A stretch of DNA of 64,000 bases from Rotaria sp. Silwood1. Its lineage: Eukaryota; Rotifera; Eurotatoria; Philodinida; Philodinidae. The notes beneath the pieces were generated by a model. That model made no database searches. It was given only the letters and a program-made list of their open reading frames with translations, and was not told where the DNA came from. Positions 37,201 through 46,724 of the stretch are shown here, in pieces; the stretch's first letter is position 1; each line of letters starts with the position of its first letter. The translations under genes were made by a program, and so were the position numbers. Location: the NCBI GenBank assembly GCA_905250075.1, contig CAJNOP010000025.1, positions 255,669 to 319,668 of the forward strand, written 5' to 3'.

Positions 37201-37715
37201 CTTTAAAATTGATTTTTAACTAATTTCTGAAGAGATATTTATAAAATATTTTATTCATTGAATGATCATTTCACATTTACTTTACCAAAAGAAATATATG
37301 ACATAAAAATAAAATTGATTATATAATACTATGTTTCATTTTCACACATTCATTCTTCATCAATTGATAGCAAGTTCAACATGAGTTAGATCATTATCTA
37401 CATATTCTTTAAGATAAAACTGAAGTTAGGTACTAAAAGAATTTATTTAGAAAAATAACTCTTGTAAAGAATCAAAATCACGTGAAAGATGAATATGTTC
37501 TGTTTGATCTAAAACGACCCATATAAAATAATTTTATATATTGACTTATGTAAAATTGTTTTAAATGGAAAGCAAAAGGATTAATCTCATCACCTATAGA
37601 ACATAAAAAAGCAACGACTTTGGGCGATTATATAAAAGTTGAATAATCATAAAATCAACTTACGATTGATTGCTAGAATAGTACATGAAGTAACTTTTCG
37701 AATAAGATGAGACAT
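34260..37715 (-). CDS. PTCD2: Pentatricopeptide repeat domain protein 2, mitochondrial (PTCD2-like)
   Basis: Twelve exons give 539 residues: 37664-37715, 37039-37170, 36850-36982, 36681-36792, 36424-36612, 36257-36370, 36133-36207, 35187-35297, 34993-35132, 34862-34943, 34653-34792, 34260-34599. The N-terminus (MSHLIRKVTSCTILAINR) looks like a mitochondrial presequence. The body matches PTCD2 (YHFGSPIMRLLYIRNKPDLAM, MQRGFTTTSGRTY, AICYAKMGRAEEAI), the protein needed in vertebrates for maturation of the cytochrome b-containing mitochondrial transcript. The last 187 or so residues are an Arg/Ser/Asn-rich tail that vertebrate PTCD2 lacks. Introns 1 and 7 are long (493 and 835 bp). The acceptor cttctag abuts the ATG, and the PIG-S stop codon is only 93 bp upstream. 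One donor (exon 8, gttcgt) is weak, so that junction is the least certain. Confidence 0.85.
35298..36132 (-). other. PTCD2 intron 7 with a dispersed-repeat fragment
   Basis: An 835-bp intron. Around 35685-35745 it carries a phrase (attacacagtatctataag..) shared with 32355-32425 and 41030-41095. A short acacccacaccca tract lies near 35985. Confidence 0.6.
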
Positions 37716-37808
37716 CTAGAAGAAAAAGAAGAAAAAAAACGCACAAAAATGATTCTAGTCCTTTTCTTTTGTACAATAATCGAAAGACAAAAAAAAAACA
37801 AATGAATT
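37716..37808 (-). promoter_or_regulatory. 93-bp spacer between PIG-S and PTCD2 with strong acceptor
   Basis: Read on the minus strand, the PIG-S TGA is followed by T-rich sequence, then a long pyrimidine tract ending ttcttctag directly before the PTCD2 ATG. No canonical AATAAA is visible. The layout fits an operon spacer resolved by trans-splicing. Confidence 0.6.
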
Positions 37809-38885
37809 TCAACGATTTTTTTTAACAATATTTATTAAGAATTTAATATCATTGATTAATGTCCAAGCTAATGGTGCACCCATAGGTAAATATAATGGAA
37901 CATATATAGCAAATTTTTGATCATCTGGAAAATAAAGTAATTTAAGTAATGATGGATCAAAAAAAACTTGATCAGCAAGTAAACGTCCTTGTTGACAATC
38001 ATTATGTTGATTATTATCTTGACATTTTTCTAATAAATCAAGTGAATTATGAATTTTTTTTGCCATACTATCATCAATAACAATATTTGGTATTGAAAGA
38101 AGTAATTGTGATAATGTTAATAATGTTTGTCGACCATTATTATAATTTTCAATTGTACGTAAATAAATCCATTTTTCATATGTTTCAATACCTAATAAAT
38201 GATGAAAATGATTAATAAATTGTTTCATTATTAAATTTAAATCATCAAATTCATTTTTAGAATTATCTTTATTATAAAATATAACACTACCCCATTTAGG
38301 TACAATTATTGAATTTTGTTCATTTTTATCAACTGTTATTGGTGTTTGTTTTTCATCCGGTATAAATAGAATAAAAAAAATTTTTTCTTTATAATGTTTT
38401 GTTGAATGATGTAATAAATATTCAAGTTTATTAATAAAAAATGGTATTTGTTTTTTTTCTAAATTATGTATGGTTTCAATAGGTAAAATTCCACGTGTAT
38501 TAAATATTATTTCAGTTGATATATCAAAATTAATATAATTTGAATATGTATTTATTAAGTAAGGTACTATTGTTGATGATATTATTTCTTCATATTTTGT
38601 TTTATTTAAACTATAATTTTCATCATTATTATTTATTAAATAAAATAATATTTCATATGATGATGCTGTTTGAAATGATGTTAAATTTGTTTCAGTTAAA
38701 TCCGAAGGTTTCGATGCAAGTGTTGATATACGAGAATAAGGTAATGATGCACGATATGTACTTGTAGTAGAATACCATAATGGTAAACCAACAAAAAGAA
38801 ACAGAAAACTAAAGATTAAACGATTAATGAATAAATAGAATTTTTCGTTGGGAAGTTCTCTTTTGATTGAAGCCAAGATGTTCAT
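37809..38885 (-). CDS. PIGS: GPI transamidase component PIG-S, shortened
   Basis: A membrane subunit of the ER complex that attaches GPI anchors to proteins. Single exon, 358 residues. An N-terminal membrane segment (about 23-43) runs into the family hallmark GLPLWYSTTSTYRASLPYS. The C-terminal half matches the family well (PKWGSVIFYN, LTLSQLLLSIPNIVI, FFDPSLLKLLYFPDDQKFAIY near 305-325) and ends in a second membrane segment. Human PIG-S is about 555 residues. Here the luminal region after LPYS-x-I is missing some 160-170 residues, and the frame continues straight into the SSYEILFYLINNN equivalent. No intron explains the gap. A short leader of 15 nt follows an acceptor-like tttttttag. It is upstream partner of PTCD2 in a likely operon and divergent from CEP76 (768 bp apart). 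Confidence 0.9.
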   Translation of the reverse strand: MNILASIKRELPNEKFYLFINRLIFSFLFLFVGLPLWYSTTSTYRASLPYSRISTLASKPSDLTETNLTSFQTASSYEILFYLINNNDENYSLNKTKYEEIISSTIVPYLINTYSNYINFDISTEIIFNTRGILPIETIHNLEKKQIPFFINKLEYLLHHSTKHYKEKIFFILFIPDEKQTPITVDKNEQNSIIVPKWGSVIFYNKDNSKNEFDDLNLIMKQFINHFHHLLGIETYEKWIYLRTIENYNNGRQTLLTLSQLLLSIPNIVIDDSMAKKIHNSLDLLEKCQDNNQHNDCQQGRLLADQVFFDPSLLKLLYFPDDQKFAIYVPLYLPMGAPLAWTLINDIKFLINIVKKNR

Positions 38886-38900
38886 ATTCGTAATGAAAAT

Positions 38901-38913
38901 CTAAAAAAAAAAG
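38901..38913 (-). promoter_or_regulatory. Splice-acceptor-like site 15 nt before the PIG-S ATG
   Basis: On the minus strand a run of ten T ends in ag. Possible spliced-leader acceptor for the first gene of the PIG-S/PTCD2 pair. Confidence 0.4.
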
Positions 38914-39653
38914 ACAGATATTAAAATATACTTTTGTTTACACTTGATTATTCTGATTTTTGAAAGTAACGCCTACAAAAATGAGTTTGATTTGTAGAAC
39001 TATCAATCAGAAAAATATCTATTATTCTGCTATAAATAATTTCTATTTGATGTAGAGTGTGGTGAATGCTCAATATAGATTACTATATTTGATTAAACTC
39101 AAATGGATTACATAGAACACAATATAGTGATAGATATCAAGAAATGAGTTTCTAATTTCTTAAATTAATCTTAAAATGAAGAAAAATCTAATTTCGACTG
39201 AACACAACATATTATTAAACTTGATGTGATGATTTTTAAAAGCTAAAATCTTAATTTATTTTTTATGAGATTTTCGATGAACACTTTTGGCATAATAAAA
39301 AAAGTATAAAACAACATCTCTATTTACAAATTGTAATAGTGATGACTAAAAAACGAGTGAGATGAGACAAGGTAAGCTCAAAAGAGTATATTTGATTGGT
39401 AGGAAAAAAGTAATGAAAACTGAAAAACTTAATGAAGGTTTGACTGTTAATGTAGATGTCGTTGAAAATTTTCAAAGTAAAATTTCATTACTGAAAACGA
39501 ATAAAAAAAGTTATAATTAAAAATAAATTGAAAAATTTTTTCAACAATTTTAATAACTTTTTAGTTCAAGTTGCTAAGCAACGATAAATTCATTATCATG
39601 ACCTATGTCATATTCAATTCAAAGAAAGTAAAGTTTTTTTTTTCTTTTGAACG
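38914..39653. other. Divergent intergenic region between PIG-S and CEP76
   Basis: AT-rich, 0.75 kb, no gene. It presumably contains promoters for both directions; no motif stands out. Confidence 0.5.
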
Positions 39654-42600
39654 ATGGCTTCAGTAGCACCAGATGAAATAATTAAAATAAAACAAATAAT
39701 ATCAAATCATCTATCACAATCAGATATTAATAATGCAATTCGTGATATTCTTGCTGATTATGCTCAACGACATCCCAATTCAGGTCCGATTAGTCGAGAT
39801 ACTTTAATACGTGAATTAAGACATCGTGGTATCATTGATTCTATGATGCAAAATATTCAATTTGGTACTCAACAACCATCTCCTAGACAACGTCAATCAC
39901 TTGTACCATCAAAACCAACTGTAAATACGGTTGATACAGATCAATTATTTTCTGTACCATTAGAACAAGTTAATTATGATGCTAATAGACGACATCTTTA
40001 TTTACAGTTTCTTAATGGAAAAGCTTTTACTGGTAAAAGTCGTTATGAAGATGTTAAATTTCTTTATTTTTTCTAAATTCAAATTTATTTAGATTATCTT
40101 AATGAACCACAATCTGAAAGCTATCCAGGCTATTCTTCATCATCATTAGCATCATCATTTAGTATATCAATTTTATTTCGTAATCAACGTTTTCGTACAA
40201 GACCTTTTGCATGTGCTGGTGAACCATATATTAATCAAGGATTTCTACTTGAACTTCATAAAGATAAGCAGCAAGGTAAAACACTTCTCTTAAAGCATAT
40301 TGAATAGTCATAGACAATCAAAAAAAACAACATTTTTCAGAACTATAAGATAATATATGAGGTTTGCACAGAGAATAAGCTTGTAAAATTAAGATATAAA
40401 TGAAAACAAATACATTAGGTAATGAAAAAGTAATTTGATAGACTCAGTAATATTTTTTAATAATAATGAAATCTAGCATACGCATGTTATTCCTATAGTA
40501 GATGTTCTGCCACAAGTGCAAAGGTATATGGTAGATATGTAATTTTCTAAGAGGAGCATTACTTTCCGGCGTCACCGGAAGTACTTGGCGTGATCAAGTT
40601 TTTCGCTTACGGGATCATAATTGTGAGTTACGAAAACGAATTTTAGTTTGTTAGGACTTCTTTACGTTTACTGTAGAAATTATTGATGAAGATCGTATAT
40701 ATCCATTCCAGGAGTAAAAGCGACGGAAGGAGAGAAAACAAAATTTATTCGAATTAAGCGAATAATTTACAACTTATGAAAGAACTACTTCAAATGTTCT
40801 CTTCCAATGTTGATGATTATTTTGTCTATAGATGCTACACAGTAATCAAATAAAAAACCGAAAGAGATTTGGATTCCTAGTGATAATTCATCAAGTTCTC
40901 GAATTTTGATCTGAAACTTTCTGCCTATAGAAATCCAAAGATCTGTTCTCTTTAAAGAAAATAGGCGTATTAAGAATTCCCTAGTTTAGTCATGTATCAA
41001 TATTAACCCAAACCCTTTTATAAAATTTTTATTAGAACACTATGTAGTATTTATAGGTTAAAAAAAAATCATTGAGATTGGAAGAAGACACCTTAGGAGA
41101 TTTTCTTCGTCAACTGCAGTTCGAAAAATGTGATCAAAAAGAAATCTAATAGTATTAATGTACAACAAAGATATTCCTGTTAGTCATTCGAAATAAAACT
41201 AAGAAAATCATACATCTAAATTTTGATATTGTGATTATTCAAAATGTAAATTTTTGATTATACTATGCCTGATTTATGTACGTCATTTATTGTATATAAA
41301 AGTAGTTGCAGATAATTGATCTATGTAAAAGAAATGAATTCATTTGTCTTGTGGAATATCTAACCAATTAATGAAAAAGCAGGATGTGTGGTTATTTTAA
41401 CGTCCGTGACCAAAGTTCAGTTACGGTCATGAGATTTTGAGAGAAACTAGCAAAAGCGACGGTCATAATCGTGGATTGCAGCGGTCATGCCAGATTCTAG
41501 TTATCATATACCTTTGCCCTATCCAGAGTTATACCACTTAGCAAAGCTAAAAGAAAAGCCTTTTCTCCGAAAGCATCAGTTAGAATATAGTTCTGCATTG
41601 ATGATGGAACAGGAGTATTTATTATCAATCAATTTTTGAGTAATCTAAGTAAGGTCTTAGTAAAAACATATCATGAGGAAAAAAAAGTGAGCGTTTATCA
41701 AGTGTTAATGACTGATAACAAGTTCCAATTCTATACATTAAATTAATAAATCATAGTTTGACACAAAATTAAGATAAACATGATGGTTGGTTTTTCTTGG
41801 AGACTTATCTCAGAGTTGTAACCGGCCCGGGCCGGTTTGAACAGCTAGACCGGCCGGTTTTTACCGGTTTTTGCTGGTTTGAAAAAGTTGTGTTATTATT
41901 AATTTTTTAATAAAATAATATTATTTATTTCTGTTCATTACAATTTGTGAAACGAAAAGAGCAAAAGTTTTGTTTTTCGATGTAAATTCAAATTTTTCTA
42001 TACATTAAATTTCCTCTTAAAAGATTTCTATTATCTGCTATTTACAACATCTTAATAATCAGAACAGTGTCACATATTGATTGTTATTTCTTTTTTATGT
42101 ATTCCTTTTGATATTAATTCAATTCTTGTTAACATGCCGACACATATCTTTAATTAAATTAATAAAAAAGAGAGTAGGCCGTCAAGCTGATTGTACAGAT
42201 AGATATACGTACGATACGATAAGTATTCGCCATATTTCTTTTTATTCAACACAGTAAAAGTACGTAACATAATCTTCTTATTTTTATAATTAGTATGGAT
42301 GCGGCCATATAGTTTGTTAATTTAATAAGTATCATGATGATATTTTTTCTGTGTAAATTTTGTATATAATAAAAGAAGAAATTTAAATCAATTATCAGCT
42401 TTTGCAGAAAAGAACTTCATTTTGTCCAGAACATATTCAATCGTAGAAATTTGTGTTATTGTTTGCTATGAAAATGATAATATACATGAAAAGGAAAGTG
42501 TAAAAATCAATTTATGGATAAAAGGTCTATGTCTAGAACTAGTTTTACCATGTAAAGAAAATTCATACGTCTGCCGGTTTATGCCGGTCTAGAAATATTT

Positions 42601-45600
42601 TTAGACCGGCCGGGCCGGGCCGGTCTAAGATTTAAACCGGTCAGGCCGGTCCGGTCTGAATTTTTTTGACCGGTTACAACTCTGACTTATCTAGATTATA
42701 AAAACCACAGATCATTTATATCAATGTGTGTTTAATTAGTTGTTTTGTAACGTATAGTAATCTCTCGAAGAGATTTACACAAACACTGTTCATTGTTAAA
42801 ATCAATTTTTCTTAGTCAAATTTCAATACAATTTGTTTTATATTTAATAACATGACGACAAGATATAACATGATTTCATTTAGGTGAATTCGGTGCTATG
42901 GCCGATACTCAAACTCTTCTCTCAATTTGCGATCGTGTTCATATTGTCTTAACACGGAAAGATACATTAGGCGAAATTCATCTTGTCTCATCTCATTTTC
43001 TCGAATGGCGTCAAATTCTTTGTGCACAAGCTAATAAAACTAATCGAATACTTGAATTAAATGGCATTGGTAATATTCTTTCTTCTTCATAAATAAAAAC
43101 TCCCTTTATTGTCAATATTGTTATTTTTCTAGGCGCAGAAAATAAATTACCTGTTGGTGTTATAAATGTTTGTTTACAATTAATTCCACCATTAAATGAA
43201 TCCGTTGCAGAAGATGTTCTAGCAGCACAACTCGATCTTGAACATTCTAAAAGTACTGAACGAGAACGTTTATTTCTTATATATGCTAAACAATGGTGGA
43301 AAGAATTTTTGGAAATTCGAGAAGAACATCGAACTCGACTTGTTAAAATATTTGGACAAGTAATTTGTCTTTTGTTTTATATTTTGTGCAATAAATAATA
43401 GAAGACTAAAATATTATTTAGGATGAAAATGGTGTTAATCATCCTGTATTTTCTTTTGTTCAACCACTTCGTTCAGGTCGTTTACTTGATACACCACGAG
43501 AAGCAGCACGTTTTGTTAGTTTAATTGGTTATGATCGTCATTCAGTTGTTGGTAATACTGATCGAACTGAAATGTGGACACATACACATGCATTTCTTGC
43601 AAGAAATTGTGGAGTAAATATTTTTTATATTATTTATTTAATTTTTTTTAAATATTGATAAAATTTCTTTTAGGATTGTGAAAATCATTCTGTTCTGCTA
43701 TGCAGTTTATTACTTGGTTTTGGACTTGATGCTTATGTTTGTATGTATTTATTAGTTGTAAGATTGTCGTATTAGTATTAGCATTAGAAGAATACAAGTT
43801 GTCAGTGCAACTCCTTTCGGACTAAAATGTGGACCTTACTAATACAAAATATATAAAGTAAAAAATCTATACTATCCTAAAGTTGTTTTTGAACACATGT
43901 CTCTTTATTTGTTTTTTGATGTTTTATCTTTGATAAAAATTTCAGCTTCATCTGTTGTACCATCTTTGGGAACTAGAAACAGTCAAAAAAAGAACTGACG
44001 AATAAGTTTGTTATACAAATCTATTATATTTATAGCACATCTCAACACACTACTATATAAATCTTGATAGGCACATAGATACTGATATTGTCTATTTCTT
44101 TAAGTCATGACTTGATCAGTTCACAAATTACACTATTTCGAATATTCACAAACGTACTAGAACTATTCAAGTTTCGAAGAAGGCTAAGAAATGTTTTAGA
44201 ACAGTCTAGATCTTGTTGTTAGTATTGTTCAGCGTCTTTTCCCGCTGTTAATGAGCATTGGGAAAGCTATCTGTCATCTTCGATCCTCGATTATTATAGA
44301 GGCCTACTTAATGACAGTTGGACGACTATTGCCCCGTTCCCCACCTTGGTATACGGCCGGGAAACCGCAGAGCTTAAACTTGAAATTTACATTCACCAGC
44401 AAATGCTAATGACAAATAATATAAAAAGCACTCATGTTAATTCTAATACGATAGTCTTCATTTTTTGTTGTTTAATAGATGAGTTTAATTGTTTTATTTT
44501 AATTTAGGTATCGGAACAAAAGGTAAAAATCAAATTCATTCATGGGTTGTAACGATTGGTGCAGATGATATTTTCTTTTGGGAGAGTTTAAATGGAAATA
44601 GGTAGAAATTTTTAAAAAATAAATAATTATGCTTATGTAGAATTTAGTTTATTTTATTAGATATCAACATATTTCTATTGATCCAGATAATCCTCCACTT
44701 GATAAATTATCATTAAATAATATTCGACATCCATATAAAACTATTGGTTGTTTATTTAATGATAAATTGTTTTATGCAAATGTGCAAGTATGAAAATGAC
44801 ATCGTAATAATTGATATATAAAATTTTGATTAATTTTTATTTTAGCCAACATGTAATGTTGATACATGTGTATTTCGTTTACTAGATCAATCAAAATGGA
44901 AAGCAATGTCAGCTGATGCAATTGCATCAGTAAATACTCCTGGTCTTGTTCTTACGGCACCAATGATGCCTCATTTAATGAGTAATACACTTGATCCAAT
45001 TGCATTATCAAATGATATTGAAAAACAAATTCGAGCTTTAATTATTCAACATAGAAAAGTAAACAAAAGAAAAACTTAATTCCTTTTGACAACATTAGAA
45101 AATTCTTAGTTAAGGCACTTTATTATTTCAAACACCTCAAATCAATTCAAGACAAGAGTTTAGAATAGCTATTTAATTAATTCATGATATTATGTTTATA
45201 CTCACGATTGATCTCTTATCTATTACTCCTTAGAATTCAGCTTGTATATATGTATTTAGAACAAAAAAAAAAGATGATTGATAGATTATGATACTATTGT
45301 TGTTTGAGAAGAATATCGTACATTACTGTCTTTCTTGATGAAAATTTGTATATCAACAGTTAATCTCGTTCTGTGATTCCTTTTTTATATGTCCTTGGTA
45401 TTTTCATGAGCATGAAATGTAATAATATTTCAGTATACAGTGAAAAGTTTAGTATCCTGACTTTTGTCGCCGATAGATTCAGGTGAATAAAGTTCGCCTT
45501 TTCACACACATGAAGTATTGATCTTATACAGGACTTTCAAATACTCTTCGGTTGTTAACCAGCAGACCCATTGGAGTCTTGATTTGACATCGAATTAGTT

Positions 45601-46448
45601 TTCTATCATGTCAATTGTGTTTAGACTGCAGAATTTACACCGCGTGTAGGACCTCTCAAATTTCCCTTTATCTGACCCAATGGATAATAGTCTAAAAGTA
45701 TGACTTGATTATTATAAGATCATCATCACGATTGTCTGAGATATGTGTGGGGCGTATGTTAGTGGCAGTATTTAGAACGACTGTTAGATACAGACAAAGA
45801 CAGTTCTTTGAAGTCAGAAGTCACAGTTCAAGGCTTAGACCCGTACGTAATGCCTTTGAAATTTTTCGAATTCAACCATGTCGGGCGCAAGATCAATCCG
45901 ACGTGCTCTAATTATGTGTTACAATGTTGTTCTCTTCCTATCTTGATCCTGTACTCTAAGTTCTTTGAGAATCTATGATAAGATTCGTTTGATGAAGTTT
46001 AAAAATTTTCTTAAAATGTATTTAGGATCTTGGTTATACAACACAGTTTGATGAGCATCTATCATATTTATTAAGTCCAGCACTTTCTTCGTATGAATTA
46101 GAACGTGTTACAGGTTTATCTGTTGGTAATGAAGAATTTCAAGAAGCTGTTCGACGAGCCGTACCTAATGGACACGCTTTCAAAGGTTTTCCAATTCAAT
46201 TTGTTCATAAAAATGCACGAAAAGCATTTGTTTTTAGCTTAAAGTCAGTTTACATTGATATTTGACGATTATCTGTACAATGTTTTTTTAATCTATATAG
46301 AAATAATTTATGTGAAGAAATTGTTTGTTGTCATGGAGATCAAGTACGTTTAGCTGTCCGTGTACGTGTATTTACTTATCCAGAAAATGCTCTTGCTACT
46401 TGGATGATGTTTGCTTGTCGTTATAAAAGTGTTGGCTCAACGAAATAA
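39654..46448 (+). CDS. CEP76: Centrosomal protein of 76 kDa (CEP76)
   Basis: A centriolar protein that in vertebrates limits centriole reduplication. Eleven exons give 677 residues (human 659): 39654-40032, 40093-40275, 42884-43069, 43133-43359, 43422-43614, 43674-43740, 44508-44601, 44661-44786, 44846-45058, 46026-46243, 46301-46448. The N-terminal region (RELRHRGIIDSMM) and the C2-like domain (RNQRFRTRPFACAGEP, GFLLELH, VSSHFLEWRQIL) match the family. The transglutaminase-like core keeps CGDCENHSVLLCSLLLGFGL and HSWVV. The C-terminal part is highly conserved (SYLLSPALSSYELERVTG, GHAFKGFPI, GDQVRLAVRVRVFTYPE). Introns 2 (2.6 kb), 6 (0.77 kb) and 9 (0.97 kb) are long; intron 2 holds a hAT-type element and intron 6 a retroelement relic. 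The other introns are about 56-62 bp. No acceptor-like site lies right before the ATG, unlike several neighbours. Confidence 0.95.
40276..42883 (+). other. CEP76 intron 2
   Basis: A 2.6-kb intron. It contains a copy of the dispersed repeat near 40890-41110 and a complete non-autonomous hAT-type element at 41811-42684. No coding frame. Confidence 0.9.
41811..42684. mobile_element. Non-autonomous hAT-type element (874 bp)
   Basis: The termini are perfect 15-bp inverted repeats starting CAGAGTTGTAACCGG. A perfect 8-bp target duplication, ACTTATCT, flanks it at 41803-41810 and 42685-42692. Subterminal regions at both ends carry clustered ACCGG/CCGGTC motifs, the likely transposase-binding sites. 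The interior is AT-rich without a long reading frame. An 8-bp duplication plus CAG-type ends identifies the hAT superfamily. The perfect duplication suggests a fairly recent insertion. Confidence 0.92.
43741..44507 (+). other. CEP76 intron 6
   Basis: 767 bp. Its second half holds a relatively GC-rich block with an integrase-like reading frame (listed separately). The rest is plain AT-rich DNA. Confidence 0.8.
44229..44420 (+). pseudogene. Retroelement integrase fragment (relic)
   Basis: A frame of about 64 codons with no start codon and a stop just upstream. It has the spacing of the end of an LTR-retrotransposon integrase core: HWESYLSSSILDYYR, then TTIAPFPTLVYGRET, recalling the common SPF..L(V/L)YGR motif. 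GC is clearly higher than in the flanks. No long terminal repeats or further pol segments were seen. The match is short, so the call is tentative. Confidence 0.4.
45059..46025 (+). other. CEP76 intron 9
   Basis: 967 bp. A GC-raised block at about 45540-45910 is open for 68 codons on the plus strand but shows no family signal. It may be a decayed mobile element. Confidence 0.7.
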
Positions 46449-46724
46449 TAAATGTACAAAACATTGTCAATTACATGTAGTGTGTCATTTCATTTCTTTT
46501 TTTTTTTACTGTTTTTTTTTTTATTGGTATTGCTTGAATACTACAATTTATTGAATATATAGGGTCAAACAAAACTACAGATAATACTAAGAAAAAAATA
46601 ATGGACAGTATGTATACAATCTACTCGCAGGCTGAATTAAGGGACACTATAAAAGCTTTATATTGATGTATAATAATAAAATCATTGGGAGCATATTGAA
46701 AGATTACCAATTCATTAATTTTTC
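46449..46724. other. Convergent 3' ends of CEP76 and glycogen synthase
   Basis: 276 bp between two convergent stop codons, with T-rich stretches. It must hold both 3' UTRs. Confidence 0.7.

Noticed and set aside
45705..45911. 68-codon plus-strand frame in CEP76 intron 9
   Set aside because: Raised GC makes chance frames longer; no motif recognised and it is absent from CEP76 relatives.
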